A DNA stretch of 8,310 bases from Alphaproteobacteria bacterium MarineAlpha9_Bin7 (GTDB lineage: Bacteria > Pseudomonadota > Alphaproteobacteria > UBA7887). This document shows positions 1 to 6,534 of the stretch, piece after piece (position 1 is the stretch's first letter; each line of letters begins with the position of its first letter). The notes beneath the pieces are model-generated. The model did not search any database. It was given only the letters and a program-made list of their open reading frames with translations, and was not told the DNA's origin. The position numbers and the translations under genes are program-made. The DNA is taken from assembly GCA_002938115.1 (NCBI GenBank), contig PTKD01000084.1, positions 1 through 8,310 of the forward strand, in the 5' to 3' direction.

Positions 1-133
1 CAGCCGAAGGGCTTTCAACCCGTAATAACTCTGCGGGCAACGAGAAACTGGTCCCATCCTGAAAATCAACTTCAAGAATTTTTTCCTCGGTTTTGACCCT
101 AATCTCGGCGGGCCATGGTCGGACTTTGGTCAA
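1..133 (-). CDS. DUF971 (GBBH-like N-terminal domain) protein, 5' part only
   Basis: The gene is cut by the left edge of the window; the first 44 codons are visible. Translation from a TTG codon at 133-131 begins TKVRPWPAEIRV and continues through FQDGTSFSLPAELLRVESPS. This matches the start of DUF971 proteins, a domain related to the N-terminal domain of gamma-butyrobetaine hydroxylase, with the typical W-P-x-E-I/L, DGT and LPAE-LRVxSPSA landmarks. The family is small (often about 100-130 residues) and its biochemical role is not firmly established; an iron-sulfur or metal link has been suggested from fusions. The TTG start is supported by a strong AGGAGG just upstream and by a 4-base TTGA overlap with the stop of the Trm112 gene, which implies translational coupling. 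It is the last visible gene of the thioredoxin-LON-Trm112 operon. The family call is firm; the function is unknown. Confidence 0.85.
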   Translation of the reverse strand, partial: MTKVRPWPAEIRVKTEEKILEVDFQDGTSFSLPAELLRVESPSA

Positions 134-375
134 GATCCCTCCTCGTCGGTAAGTACACGAGCCTCATCTGAGAGCATGATTGGAATGCCGTCCCGGATGG
201 GGTACGCGAGGCCCGCCTGCTCACTTATTAGTTCTTGGGCTTTGCGGTCGTATTGCAGCGGACCATGGGTTACCGGACAGACCAGAATTTCGAGTAGTTT
301 GGGATCTATATCCGAGCCTTCCTTATTGCCCACCGGTTCTGCCTCTTGGGGTTCTTGGTTGGGTCGATCATTCAT
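130..375 (-). CDS. Trm112 family protein (UPF0434/YcaR-like)
   Basis: This is an 81-residue protein. A polar, acidic N-terminal tail of about 25 residues precedes the Trm112 core at roughly 26-75, with LLEILVCPVTHGPLQYD, then ELISEQAGLAYPIRDGIPIM and the EAR-L ending typical of UPF0434. In eukaryotes and archaea Trm112 activates methyltransferases that act on tRNA, rRNA and release factors; the partner in bacteria is much less clear. Only one cysteine (C33 in the CPVT motif) is present. E. coli YcaR has CPVC and a third cysteine, so this protein probably does not bind structural zinc through cysteines; as I recall, one-cysteine versions are common in Alphaproteobacteria. The start is the ATG at 375, the only candidate, with just a weak purine-rich upstream stretch. 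It lies 52 bases after the LON gene and overlaps the DUF971 start by four bases. Confidence 0.9.
   Translation of the reverse strand: MNDRPNQEPQEAEPVGNKEGSDIDPKLLEILVCPVTHGPLQYDRKAQELISEQAGLAYPIRDGIPIMLSDEARVLTDEEGS
138..143 (-). promoter_or_regulatory. Ribosome binding site that decides the TTG start of the DUF971 gene
   Basis: The minus strand reads AGGAGG-GATC-TTG. A perfect anti-16S match lies four bases before the TTG, inside the final codons of the Trm112 gene. No ATG or GTG in the DUF971 frame sits at a comparable distance, so this site fixes TTG as the start. Confidence 0.7.
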
Positions 376-427
376 AACTTTTATCTTTTTACCTTGAGCA
401 AGATGGAAGCAGTGTCACAAGCATAAA

Positions 428-1078
428 TCAATGGCGGGTTACACTGGTATTTAAATGGCCAGCTACTGCCATTGTTAAAAGGGAGACTATTAGTTCTGCC
501 CGGTCTTCGATACTGGGAGCTTCCAGTAATGCTTGCTTCTCTTCGAATGTAAACGGACACTGCATGGCAAGTGTTGCAACCAGTTGAGAATCTGGCGCCT
601 GTTCAATTTCATCCCATCTAGCTTTAATTTGGCGGGCGTCAAAATATTTACGTAGCACGCTTTCAAGGCGAGGGCGATCTATCACTGAGGAATTGTCGGT
701 ACGCATGTCTTTCTCAAACGGGCGCCAATCTATTGCTGTTCGACGATATCCTCGAATCAATGGCAACTCTTCTTTGACCATGAAACGCGCTATCCCATTT
801 AAGGTAATCAGGAAACGCCCGTCATCTGTTTCCGAAAACGTTACGATTTTACCAGCGCATCCAACAAGATAGGTACCTGGCTGCTCCTCATTGCTCGCAG
901 TCGCTCGTGGCTGAATCATCCCAATAATCCAATTGCTTTTGAGTGCGTCACGTGTCATGGCCACATACCTTGGCTCGAAAACATTAAGCGGCAGTTTGGC
1001 AAATGGCAGCAAAAGAACCCCGGGAAGCGGAAAAATAGGGATGACTTTGGGCAGGGTGTCCGATGTGTACTCTGACAT
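428..1078 (-). CDS. Stand-alone LON substrate-binding-domain protein
   Basis: A 216-residue protein made of the LON N-terminal (substrate-binding, PF02190-type) domain only. The hallmark beginning is PIFPLPGVLLLPFAKLPLNVFEPRY at about 14-38. It continues with IGMIQP, the strand around GCAGKIV, and GRFLITLNGIARF. An alpha-helical second half (about 125-205) includes the SQLVATLAMQCPF segment. Neither the AAA+ ATPase module nor the Ser-Lys protease domain of Lon is present, so it is not a protease. Such proteins are thought to bind unfolded or partner proteins, but no activity is established. The gene starts five bases after the thioredoxin stop with no convincing ribosome binding site, which suggests re-initiation by ribosomes finishing the upstream gene. 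Its place directly after a YbbN/CnoX-like chaperone makes a protein quality-control role plausible; that part is inference. Confidence 0.92.
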   Translation of the reverse strand: MSEYTSDTLPKVIPIFPLPGVLLLPFAKLPLNVFEPRYVAMTRDALKSNWIIGMIQPRATASNEEQPGTYLVGCAGKIVTFSETDDGRFLITLNGIARFMVKEELPLIRGYRRTAIDWRPFEKDMRTDNSSVIDRPRLESVLRKYFDARQIKARWDEIEQAPDSQLVATLAMQCPFTFEEKQALLEAPSIEDRAELIVSLLTMAVAGHLNTSVTRH

Positions 1079-1083
1079 CTTAT

Positions 1084-1995
1084 TTAGGCGAACAAGAGAG
1101 ACGACAATCGACCTCGTGCTGCGATCATCAATGGATCGGTAGGCCCCATTGCATCGAAATACTTTATTAGTTGTTTTCGTGCGGCTTCATTATTCCATGT
1201 TCGATCGTGTTGAATAATTTCGAGGAGCTCATCGATGGCGGATTCGCGTTGTGCGTTTGCCCATAGTGCGCAGGCGAGATCGTACCTTGTTTGGTGATCG
1301 TCAGCGGCTTTATCAAGTTTGTTTCGCAGAGCTGTCAGATCCTCCACGTTCCCGGCAGTGAGAGGTTCTTCAGCGAGCTCGAGGGCTGCTTTTGCTCCGG
1401 CGATGCTCGCGTTCTGCAGCAAGGCGTCATCGACTGCGTCAAGCCGTGTACGTGCATTGGTCAAGTCACCGACTGCTATCTGACAACGTATGGTGCCACC
1501 AATAGCTGCGGGATTCGCCGGGTCATGTGCAAGAATTTGCTCATATACTGCGGAGGCCTGCTCGAATTCACCGGCTTCCATCATCGCGCCTGCTTGTTCA
1601 ATGTTACTATCGATGGGCGAGGGCCCCGTTTCACCGGCTACCCGGTCTACAAAAGCTTGGATCTGACTCTCCGGCAAGGCACCTACGAACCCATCCACGG
1701 GCCGACCTTCCTTGAAGGCATATACTGCTGGGATTGATTGAATTTGAAATTGGGCGGCTATCTCTTGATTTTCGTCTACATTGATTTTGACTAGCTTAAT
1801 TTTGCCAGCTCTTGCTGTCACGGCGCGCTCAATCTGCGGTCCAAGCTCCTTACAAGGACCGCACCATGGAGCCCAAAAGTCGACGATCACAGGGGTTTTC
1901 TTCGATGTCTCGATAACGTCTGCAACGAAGTGTTGAGCGTTGCTGTCCTTTACCAAGTCGGCGACTTCTATCTCACCACCTATGATCGGTTCCAT
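1084..1995 (-). CDS. cnoX: Thioredoxin-TPR protein, CnoX/YbbN-like co-chaperone
   Basis: A 303-residue cytoplasmic protein. Residues about 20-115 form a thioredoxin fold with VIVDFWAPWCGPCKE (active-site C45 and C48) and the cis-proline loop SIPAVY (P89). The rest, about 130-303, is helical TPR-like repeat sequence (AGAMMEAGEFEQASAVYEQ, then the ending GPTDPLMIAARGRLSSLLF). This architecture matches YbbN/CnoX, which protects proteins from over-oxidation and hands clients to GroEL or DnaK. E. coli YbbN lacks the full CxxC, whereas the intact WCGPC here predicts real thiol-disulfide reductase activity, as in other alphaproteobacterial members. I chose the ATG at 1995 because GGAG lies ten bases upstream. 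An in-frame TTG at 2019 would add eight residues but has no ribosome binding site. It is the first gene of the operon with the LON, Trm112 and DUF971 genes. Confidence 0.93.
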   Translation of the reverse strand: MEPIIGGEIEVADLVKDSNAQHFVADVIETSKKTPVIVDFWAPWCGPCKELGPQIERAVTARAGKIKLVKINVDENQEIAAQFQIQSIPAVYAFKEGRPVDGFVGALPESQIQAFVDRVAGETGPSPIDSNIEQAGAMMEAGEFEQASAVYEQILAHDPANPAAIGGTIRCQIAVGDLTNARTRLDAVDDALLQNASIAGAKAALELAEEPLTAGNVEDLTALRNKLDKAADDHQTRYDLACALWANAQRESAIDELLEIIQHDRTWNNEAARKQLIKYFDAMGPTDPLMIAARGRLSSLLFA

Positions 1996-2005
1996 CTGAT
2001 TTTTA

Positions 2006-2009
2006 CTCC
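2006..2009 (-). promoter_or_regulatory. Ribosome binding site for the thioredoxin-TPR gene
   Basis: The minus strand has GGAG ten bases before the ATG at 1995. It supports that start over the upstream TTG at 2019, for which the sequence offers no purine-rich site. Confidence 0.5.
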
Positions 2010-2081
2010 GAACGTACAAGGCCCGATCCCATGCCCAAGTGTTGATGCACTGGGTAGAGTGCGAGCCCGGTTCCCATCCTA

Positions 2082-2110
2082 GATATACGCGTCATAGGGC
2101 AAGGCTGCAA
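2082..2110 (-). promoter_or_regulatory. Possible sigma-70-type promoter of the thioredoxin-LON-Trm112-DUF971 operon
   Basis: On the minus strand TTGCAG (2110-2105) and TATATC (2087-2082) are separated by 17 bases. Transcription would start near 2075, giving a leader of about 80 bases before the thioredoxin ATG. The hexamers are only partial matches to TTGACA and TATAAT, so this is a suggestion supported mainly by correct spacing and position. Confidence 0.35.
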
Positions 2111-2125
2111 TGAAGGCACGCCCGC

Positions 2126-2153
2126 TTGCAAAGCTACGCTTCTAACCTATTAT
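2126..2153 (+). promoter_or_regulatory. Probable promoter of tRNA-Gly
   Basis: On the plus strand TTGCAA (2126-2131) and TATTAT (2148-2153) are 16 bases apart, and the -10 element matches TATAAT at five of six positions. The predicted start near 2160 lies about 20 bases before the mature tRNA, a usual distance for tRNA genes. It is divergent from, and does not overlap, the proposed thioredoxin promoter. Confidence 0.5.
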
Positions 2154-2180
2154 CGGCCAGCTTGAGCCTAAGCATATTGG

Positions 2181-2255
2181 GCGGGCGTAGCTCAGGGGTA
2201 GAGCGCAACCTTGCCAAGGTTGAAGTCGTGAGTTCGAATCTCATCGCCCGCTCCA
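2181..2255 (+). tRNA. tRNA-Gly (anticodon GCC)
   Basis: All cloverleaf arms can be drawn by hand. The seven-base-pair acceptor stem GCGGGCG/CGCCCGC (2181-2187 with 2245-2251) is perfect. The D arm is GCTC/GAGC, and the anticodon stem is CAACC/GGTTG with loop TTGCCAA. The variable loop has five bases, and the T arm is GTGAG/CTCAT with loop TTCGAAT. The anticodon GCC is at 2213-2215 and reads GGC and GGU glycine codons. The discriminator base is T and CCA (2253-2255) is encoded. It is the only plus-strand gene here; it runs towards the end of pyrE and diverges from the thioredoxin operon. A T-rich run (TTTATTTT) follows directly, but I see no separate terminator hairpin. Confidence 0.97.
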
Positions 2256-2313
2256 TTTATTTTGGAAACCATATGCAATCTGCGCACTGAAGTCGTCTTG
2301 GACCCCAGCCCGC

Positions 2314-2871
2314 TCATTCGGCAAGAGAAAACTCATCTGACCTAAGTAGTGCAACAAATGGTAGGTTTTGTTTAGCGAAAGCAGCCGCTGCACCCTCTAG
2401 CCTATCCACGAGCGTTACAACAACGGCAACCTCGCATCCTGCCTCAACCAAGACTTTTGCGGCTTGCAAAGCGGAAGCACCAGTGGTGGTGACGTCTTCA
2501 ACAATTGCCACGCGTGTGCCCGGAGGCAAGGGCGGTTCTATTCGGGCTTGAGTTCCATGCGCCTTTGTTTCTTTACGAACGAGAAAGCCAGGCAACGGTC
2601 TCTGGCGTTCGAAACTTCGCATGCTAACGCAAGCTGCAATCGGCACGGCACCCATTTCCAGTCCACCGATATTTTTGATGCCAAAATTTTCTACGGCGTC
2701 CAAAACTAGGTCTGCGATAAGTGTGGCCCCTTCGGGATCAAATGTAGCCGCCTTCATGTTGAAGTAGTAGTTGCTAGATACTCCGGAGGCGAGCATGAAC
2801 GATTCCCCACGGAGCAAGGATTTTTCTGCGACCAATTTTCTCAGTTTCTCTTTTTTCCTATCGTTGCTCAT
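2314..2871 (-). CDS. pyrE: Orotate phosphoribosyltransferase
   Basis: This 185-residue enzyme transfers the phosphoribosyl group from PRPP to orotate, giving orotidine 5'-monophosphate in de novo pyrimidine synthesis; the family acts as a cytoplasmic dimer. Visible signatures are LASGVSSNYYFNMK at about 27-40 (substrate-binding N-terminal region), GGLEMGAVPIA at 69-79, the flexible catalytic loop RKETKAHGTQ at 99-108, and the PRPP-binding loop VAIVEDVTTTGASA at 121-134 with the two acidic residues E125 and D126. The length is normal for this bacterial form. The ATG at 2871 has AAGGA ten bases upstream. It lies 63 bases after purH on the same strand and may share its transcript. No UMP attenuator structure is evident in the short gap. 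The stop faces the incoming tRNA gene without an obvious terminator. Confidence 0.96.
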   Translation of the reverse strand: MSNDRKKEKLRKLVAEKSLLRGESFMLASGVSSNYYFNMKAATFDPEGATLIADLVLDAVENFGIKNIGGLEMGAVPIAACVSMRSFERQRPLPGFLVRKETKAHGTQARIEPPLPPGTRVAIVEDVTTTGASALQAAKVLVEAGCEVAVVVTLVDRLEGAAAAFAKQNLPFVALLRSDEFSLAE

Positions 2872-2934
2872 GAGGAGCTAATCCTTGGAAATATTGTTCA
2901 TTCCCTACCAGGCTACGAGGGGCACGATCTTAGA

Positions 2935-4521
2935 TCAATGCCGGAAGTGCCGAATACCAGTGAACACCATTGCAACATCATGAGAGTCCGCAGCCGCGAT
3001 TACCTGTTGGTCTCTGATTGACCCACCTGGTTGGATAACGGCTCGCGCACCAGCCTCCACAGCAGCCAACAAACCGTCGGCGAAAGGAAAGAAGGCGTCG
3101 GATGCGACCACTGTGTCCAGTGTGCGCGCTGTCTTTTCGCCAACAGCTTTTGCGGCCTCTTGGGCTTTCCAGGCCGCAATACGAGATGAATCAACCCGGC
3201 TCATTTGACCTGCTCCAATGCCGATTGTGGCACAGCCTTTCGCGTAAACGATTGCGTTGGATTTCACGTGCTTACAGACTTTGAAAGCGAACAACAGATC
3301 TGTTAGCTCCGAAGGAGTTGGCGCCCGTTTGGTAACTATTTTGGTCATTGTGGCGTCTACCTGGATTTGGTCTCTGTCTTGGACCAAGAACCCCCCCGCT
3401 GTGGAGCGTATAGTGGTGGTCTTTTGTTCCCGTTCCGGAACGGCGCCAGTTAGTAAAAGTCGTAAGTTGTTTTTTTGCCTGAACACTTGCTGGGCGCGCT
3501 CGTCAGCATCTGGGGCAATTACCACTTCTGAAAAAAGTTCAACAACGGCCTCAGCCGCCTCTTTATCAATTGGGCAGTTGAACGCGATAACGCCGCCAAA
3601 CGCGCTATTTGGATCACATGATAGGGCTTGCTGATATGCCTCGAACGGGGTGTTTCCGAGAGCAACCCCGCAAGGGTTGGTATGCTTGATGATGGCAACA
3701 GCGGGACGGTCAAATTCAGCGACTAACTCGAACGCGGCGTCGGTATCGTTAAAATTGTTGTAGCTCAGCGCTTTTCCCTGCAGCTGGCGGGCTGTGCCCA
3801 CACCTGGTCGCTCGATGCCAGCCACGTAGAATGCTGCCGTTTGATGAGGGTTTTCGCCATAGCGAAGAAGTTCACGGCGTTTCCCAGAAATATTTAATTG
3901 CTCTGGTGCGACCTCACGCAACTGTGTATTGAACCAGTTGCCAATAGTTGCGTCGTAGGCCGCGGTTCGCGCAAATGCGGAGCTTGCTAACTGTTGCCTC
4001 AGAGGCAAGCTAATTCGGCCCTGGTTCGTGTTCATTTCGTCCATTATCAACTGGTAGTCCGAAGGATCAGTGATCACGCCCACCCACTTGTGGTTCTTGG
4101 CTGCCGACCGGATCATCGCTGGGCCCCCGATGTCGATGTTGTCGATACAAGTCTCGATATCCCTGCCTTCTCGTACCATTTGCTCAAATGGGTACAAAGT
4201 GACCACGACCAAGTCGATTGGGGCGATCCCATGGAACTCCATGGCTTCGTTGTCCTCGGCTTCGTCGCGTCTAGCAAGTATTCCGCCATGTATAAGTGGA
4301 TGCAGAGTTTTGATTCTGCCGCCCATGATTTCTGGCGTATGAGTGTGGTCGGCAACTTCCAATACAGGAATATTAGACTTCCGGAGGGCACCAGCGGTGC
4401 CGCCTGTGGATAAAATTTCCACTCCTTGTTCTATCAGAAAGCGGCTGAACTCAATCAAGCCCGTCTTATCTGATACGGATACCAGTGCGCGCCGGATTGG
4501 CATCGCCTTGGATTTTGCCAT
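2935..4521 (-). CDS. purH: Bifunctional AICAR formyltransferase / IMP cyclohydrolase
   Basis: A 528-residue protein that catalyses the last two steps of purine synthesis: formylation of AICAR using 10-formyl-tetrahydrofolate, then ring closure to IMP. The N-terminal cyclohydrolase domain (about 8-200, MGS-like fold) shows ALVSVSDKTGL, ILSTGGTAGAL, MGGRIKTLHPLIHGGIL and NIDIGGPAMIRSAAKN. The C-terminal transformylase (about 215-528) shows LRYGENPHQTAAFY, YNNFNDTDAA, the catalytic IIKHTNPCGVA with K279 and H280, DPNSAFGGVIAFN, and the ending SIRDQQVIAAADSHDVAMVFTGIRHFRH. Length and motif order are normal, with no frameshift. The start at 4521 is supported by a strong ribosome binding site. It lies 66 bases after the polysaccharide dehydratase gene and 63 bases before pyrE. 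An 11-base imperfect palindrome, GATCT-T-AGATC, overlaps its stop but lacks a following U-tract. Confidence 0.98.
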   Translation of the reverse strand: MAKSKAMPIRRALVSVSDKTGLIEFSRFLIEQGVEILSTGGTAGALRKSNIPVLEVADHTHTPEIMGGRIKTLHPLIHGGILARRDEAEDNEAMEFHGIAPIDLVVVTLYPFEQMVREGRDIETCIDNIDIGGPAMIRSAAKNHKWVGVITDPSDYQLIMDEMNTNQGRISLPLRQQLASSAFARTAAYDATIGNWFNTQLREVAPEQLNISGKRRELLRYGENPHQTAAFYVAGIERPGVGTARQLQGKALSYNNFNDTDAAFELVAEFDRPAVAIIKHTNPCGVALGNTPFEAYQQALSCDPNSAFGGVIAFNCPIDKEAAEAVVELFSEVVIAPDADERAQQVFRQKNNLRLLLTGAVPEREQKTTTIRSTAGGFLVQDRDQIQVDATMTKIVTKRAPTPSELTDLLFAFKVCKHVKSNAIVYAKGCATIGIGAGQMSRVDSSRIAAWKAQEAAKAVGEKTARTLDTVVASDAFFPFADGLLAAVEAGARAVIQPGGSIRDQQVIAAADSHDVAMVFTGIRHFRH

Positions 4522-4524
4522 TTA

Positions 4525-4532
4525 CCTCTCCT
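4525..4532 (-). promoter_or_regulatory. Ribosome binding site of purH
   Basis: The minus strand reads AGGAGAGG-TAA-ATG, the best ribosome binding site among the full-length genes in this window. The AGGAG part lies six bases before the start. It suggests that purH is translated independently of the upstream polysaccharide gene, with no coupling. Confidence 0.7.
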
Positions 4533-4587
4533 AGATCACACGCAAAACTTTGCAATGGTTCGCGTCGCCTTTGCTGTGTGGTAGTCG

Positions 4588-6522
4588 TTACGGGGTAGCA
4601 ATGTTGTTTGGTGGGTCGCGTCTGTATTCTGGAACTAGCTCATGCAGAAGTTCTAAAGTTGGTTGGATTTGGCGCGTTTCTGCGTGAGTAGCTAATTCGC
4701 TCAGGCGCCGCGTCAAGAATGGTAGCTCAACGGGGCGAGTATTTGCGAGGCGGATCGCCTCATGGGCAGTGGGAAGTAAAGACTCACCTTCATGAAATAA
4801 TTCTTCAGACAATTTTTCGCCAGCCCGCAGGCCGACGTACTTAATTGCGATGTCGACATCTGGCTCCAGCCCGGATAACCGAATAATTTGGCGAGCAAGA
4901 TCTTGTATACGGATTGGCTCACCCATATCCAACACGTAGAGTTGACCTAGTGCAGCCGTGGAGTGGTTGTTTGCGGCGCTGCCCATGTGGATAGCTATTG
5001 CGCTTGCCTGAAGCACTAGTTCGACGGCTTCGCGCGCCGTCATAAAATAGCGGGAGACTTCCGGGTGCGTAACAGTGAGAGGCCCCCCCTGAGCCAATTG
5101 TCGTTGGAAGAGTGGGACGACCGATCCGGTAGATCCCAACACATTACCGAACCGCACGGTTACATAACGGGTTTTAGAACCCAAGTTGGTGCGGTCAAGC
5201 GCTTGGCAATAACCTTCCGCAAGGCGTTTGCTTGCCCCCATTACACTGGATGGATTGACCGCCTTATCAGTTGATATTTGGACCATTGCCGTAACTCCAA
5301 AAGCTTGACAGGAATCGGCGACTTGGCGAGTTCCAACAACGTTGGTAAGGACGGCCTCGCATGGATTTGTTTCGGCTAAGGGCACGTGTTTTAATGCCGC
5401 AGCGTGGAACACCAATTCCGGTCGTTCGGCGCGAAATATTTGCTCTAGGAATACTCGGTCACGAATGTCCCCCAACACTGCGTGACGATTTAGAGTTGGG
5501 GATCTTTCGGCAATTTCACGATCGATGTGATAAAGATTATATTCTCCGTGATCGAGCAGTATTAGCCGGTCTGGCCCTGTAGCGGCCACTTGTCGGGCAA
5601 GTTCGCCACCGATTGAGCCGCCAGCGCCTGTGATCAAGACCCGCCGACCCCCAATCAGCTTAGCCATAGCCTCGCGATCCAGTCGGGTCTGGGGACGGCC
5701 CAGAAGGTCTTCGATTGCTATTGGGCGTGGTTCAACCATTGCGGCCTCGCCGACTTTGAAGTCTGTGAGATGTGGTAGTCTCGCCAACGTCATGCCGTGT
5801 CGGTCTGCAATCTCGAGGAGCCTGCCAATCTCGATGCCGGTGACGGGTGCGTCTCCTATCAAGATCCGTTGGGGTCGTATGGCGCCCCTACGCCAGCGTT
5901 TTAGTATCGTGTCGACATTGTGGGGCGTGCCTATAACTGGAACACCGTGAATATAGCGACCCTCCTTACTCTCGTCTTCATCGATTAGACCTACGATCCT
6001 GTACTGCTCCCCAGGCTTTCGTTGTTGTCGTAGGAACGCGTCCGCCGTGTCGCCAGCGCCAGCTAGAAGAACCGGAACCCGCTCATCAAAACCTCGCTCA
6101 AAAATCCACAGAAATCCACGATCCTTCGCCACTCTGTAGAGTAAACGCGGACCACCCAGCATGCTCATCAGTAGTAGCCAGTAAATAGCTAATGCCGAGC
6201 GTGGCATTGATTCCAATCGTGTGAGCGCAAACATCGCCACCGCAAAAATAAGAACTGCGAGCGAAACAGCCTTTGCTATCGCTAACAGATCATCAAGTGA
6301 GGCATAACGCCAGATACCGCGATAGAGCCGTAAACTCACAAATACGGACGCGCAAATCGCAGTAGACAATATCGTTCCTTCTAGAAGAAAGTCATTCGTT
6401 TGCGACCAAAAATCATCTCCCAAGCGCAAATAAAGCGACAGCACAAACGCTGCGGTTGCCATCACGATATCGTGTAAGGCAGCAACATAGGGCCGGTCGA
6501 ATTTGAGCCTCTGTTTGGTCAT
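4588..6522 (-). CDS. Membrane-anchored nucleotide-sugar 4,6-dehydratase (WbpM/PglF/CapD family)
   Basis: A 644-residue inner-membrane protein of typical length for the family. Four hydrophobic segments (about 13-33, 50-67, 82-101, 110-128) are followed by a first Rossmann-like region starting at VPVLLAGAGDTA (149-160). The catalytic SDR domain begins at RRVLITGAGGSIGGELA (293-309, NAD(P)-binding GxxGxxG). Further landmarks are HAAALKHVPLAETNP (373-387) and STDKAVNPSSVMGASKRLAE (417-436). In the usual YxxxK motif the tyrosine is methionine (M428, K432), the normal state for this family and not a defect. Relatives convert UDP-GlcNAc to UDP-4-keto-6-deoxy-GlcNAc, the precursor of QuiNAc, FucNAc or bacillosamine-type sugars; the exact substrate cannot be read here. 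It starts 12 bases after the glycosyl-1-phosphate transferase gene with only a weak ribosome binding site, so the two are probably co-transcribed and used in the same glycan. Confidence 0.93.
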   Translation of the reverse strand: MTKQRLKFDRPYVAALHDIVMATAAFVLSLYLRLGDDFWSQTNDFLLEGTILSTAICASVFVSLRLYRGIWRYASLDDLLAIAKAVSLAVLIFAVAMFALTRLESMPRSALAIYWLLLMSMLGGPRLLYRVAKDRGFLWIFERGFDERVPVLLAGAGDTADAFLRQQRKPGEQYRIVGLIDEDESKEGRYIHGVPVIGTPHNVDTILKRWRRGAIRPQRILIGDAPVTGIEIGRLLEIADRHGMTLARLPHLTDFKVGEAAMVEPRPIAIEDLLGRPQTRLDREAMAKLIGGRRVLITGAGGSIGGELARQVAATGPDRLILLDHGEYNLYHIDREIAERSPTLNRHAVLGDIRDRVFLEQIFRAERPELVFHAAALKHVPLAETNPCEAVLTNVVGTRQVADSCQAFGVTAMVQISTDKAVNPSSVMGASKRLAEGYCQALDRTNLGSKTRYVTVRFGNVLGSTGSVVPLFQRQLAQGGPLTVTHPEVSRYFMTAREAVELVLQASAIAIHMGSAANNHSTAALGQLYVLDMGEPIRIQDLARQIIRLSGLEPDVDIAIKYVGLRAGEKLSEELFHEGESLLPTAHEAIRLANTRPVELPFLTRRLSELATHAETRQIQPTLELLHELVPEYRRDPPNNIATP

Positions 6523-6534
6523 TGTTTTGACGAG

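Larger units (their letters stand above)
1996..2313. other. Intergenic region between pyrE and the thioredoxin operon
   Basis: This 318-base stretch contains no confident protein gene. It holds tRNA-Gly, its promoter and the proposed divergent thioredoxin promoter. A 24-codon leader ORF (2003-2077, minus) sits between that promoter and the thioredoxin ATG and is treated as a finding, not a gene. The 58 bases between the tRNA and the pyrE stop contain no recognisable terminator in either direction. Confidence 0.7.

Noticed and set aside
1291..1737. A 148-codon plus-strand frame opposite the thioredoxin-TPR gene
   Set aside because: It lies wholly inside a well-supported minus-strand gene, its translation has no recognisable domain, and it has no promoter or ribosome binding site of note. 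It is an antisense shadow.
1996..2019. Upstream TTG at 2019 as the start of the thioredoxin-TPR gene
   Set aside because: It adds eight residues with no similarity to the family and has no ribosome binding site, while the ATG at 1995 has GGAG ten bases upstream.
2221..2296. The 9-base word TGAAGTCGT occurs inside tRNA-Gly (2221-2229) and again after it (2288-2296), suggesting an integration-site remnant
   Set aside because: Attachment repeats normally copy the 3' end of a tRNA, including the T arm to CCA, and are longer. This one copies the anticodon-stem and variable-loop region, and no integrase or mobile genes are nearby. Chance is a sufficient explanation.
2926..2936. Palindrome GATCT-T-AGATC overlapping the purH stop as a terminator or operator
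   Set aside because: Only five base pairs with a one-base centre, and no U-tract follows. pyrE also follows within 63 bases, so termination here would be odd.
3391..3397. Run of seven C (with similar runs near 5085 and 8115) as possible phase-variation tracts
   Set aside because: The runs are short, code for normal residues within conserved enzymes (for example glycines in PurH), and leave the frames intact. Phase-variable tracts are usually longer and near gene starts.
3994..4413. A 139-codon plus-strand frame opposite purH
   Set aside because: purH is intact with all its motifs in this stretch. The antisense translation is rich in histidine and tryptophan without any family signature.
4588..6522. 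Loss of the catalytic tyrosine in the dehydratase YxxxK motif (methionine instead)
   Set aside because: Methionine at this place is the normal state in the large WbpM/PglF membrane-anchored subfamily, so it does not indicate an inactive enzyme.
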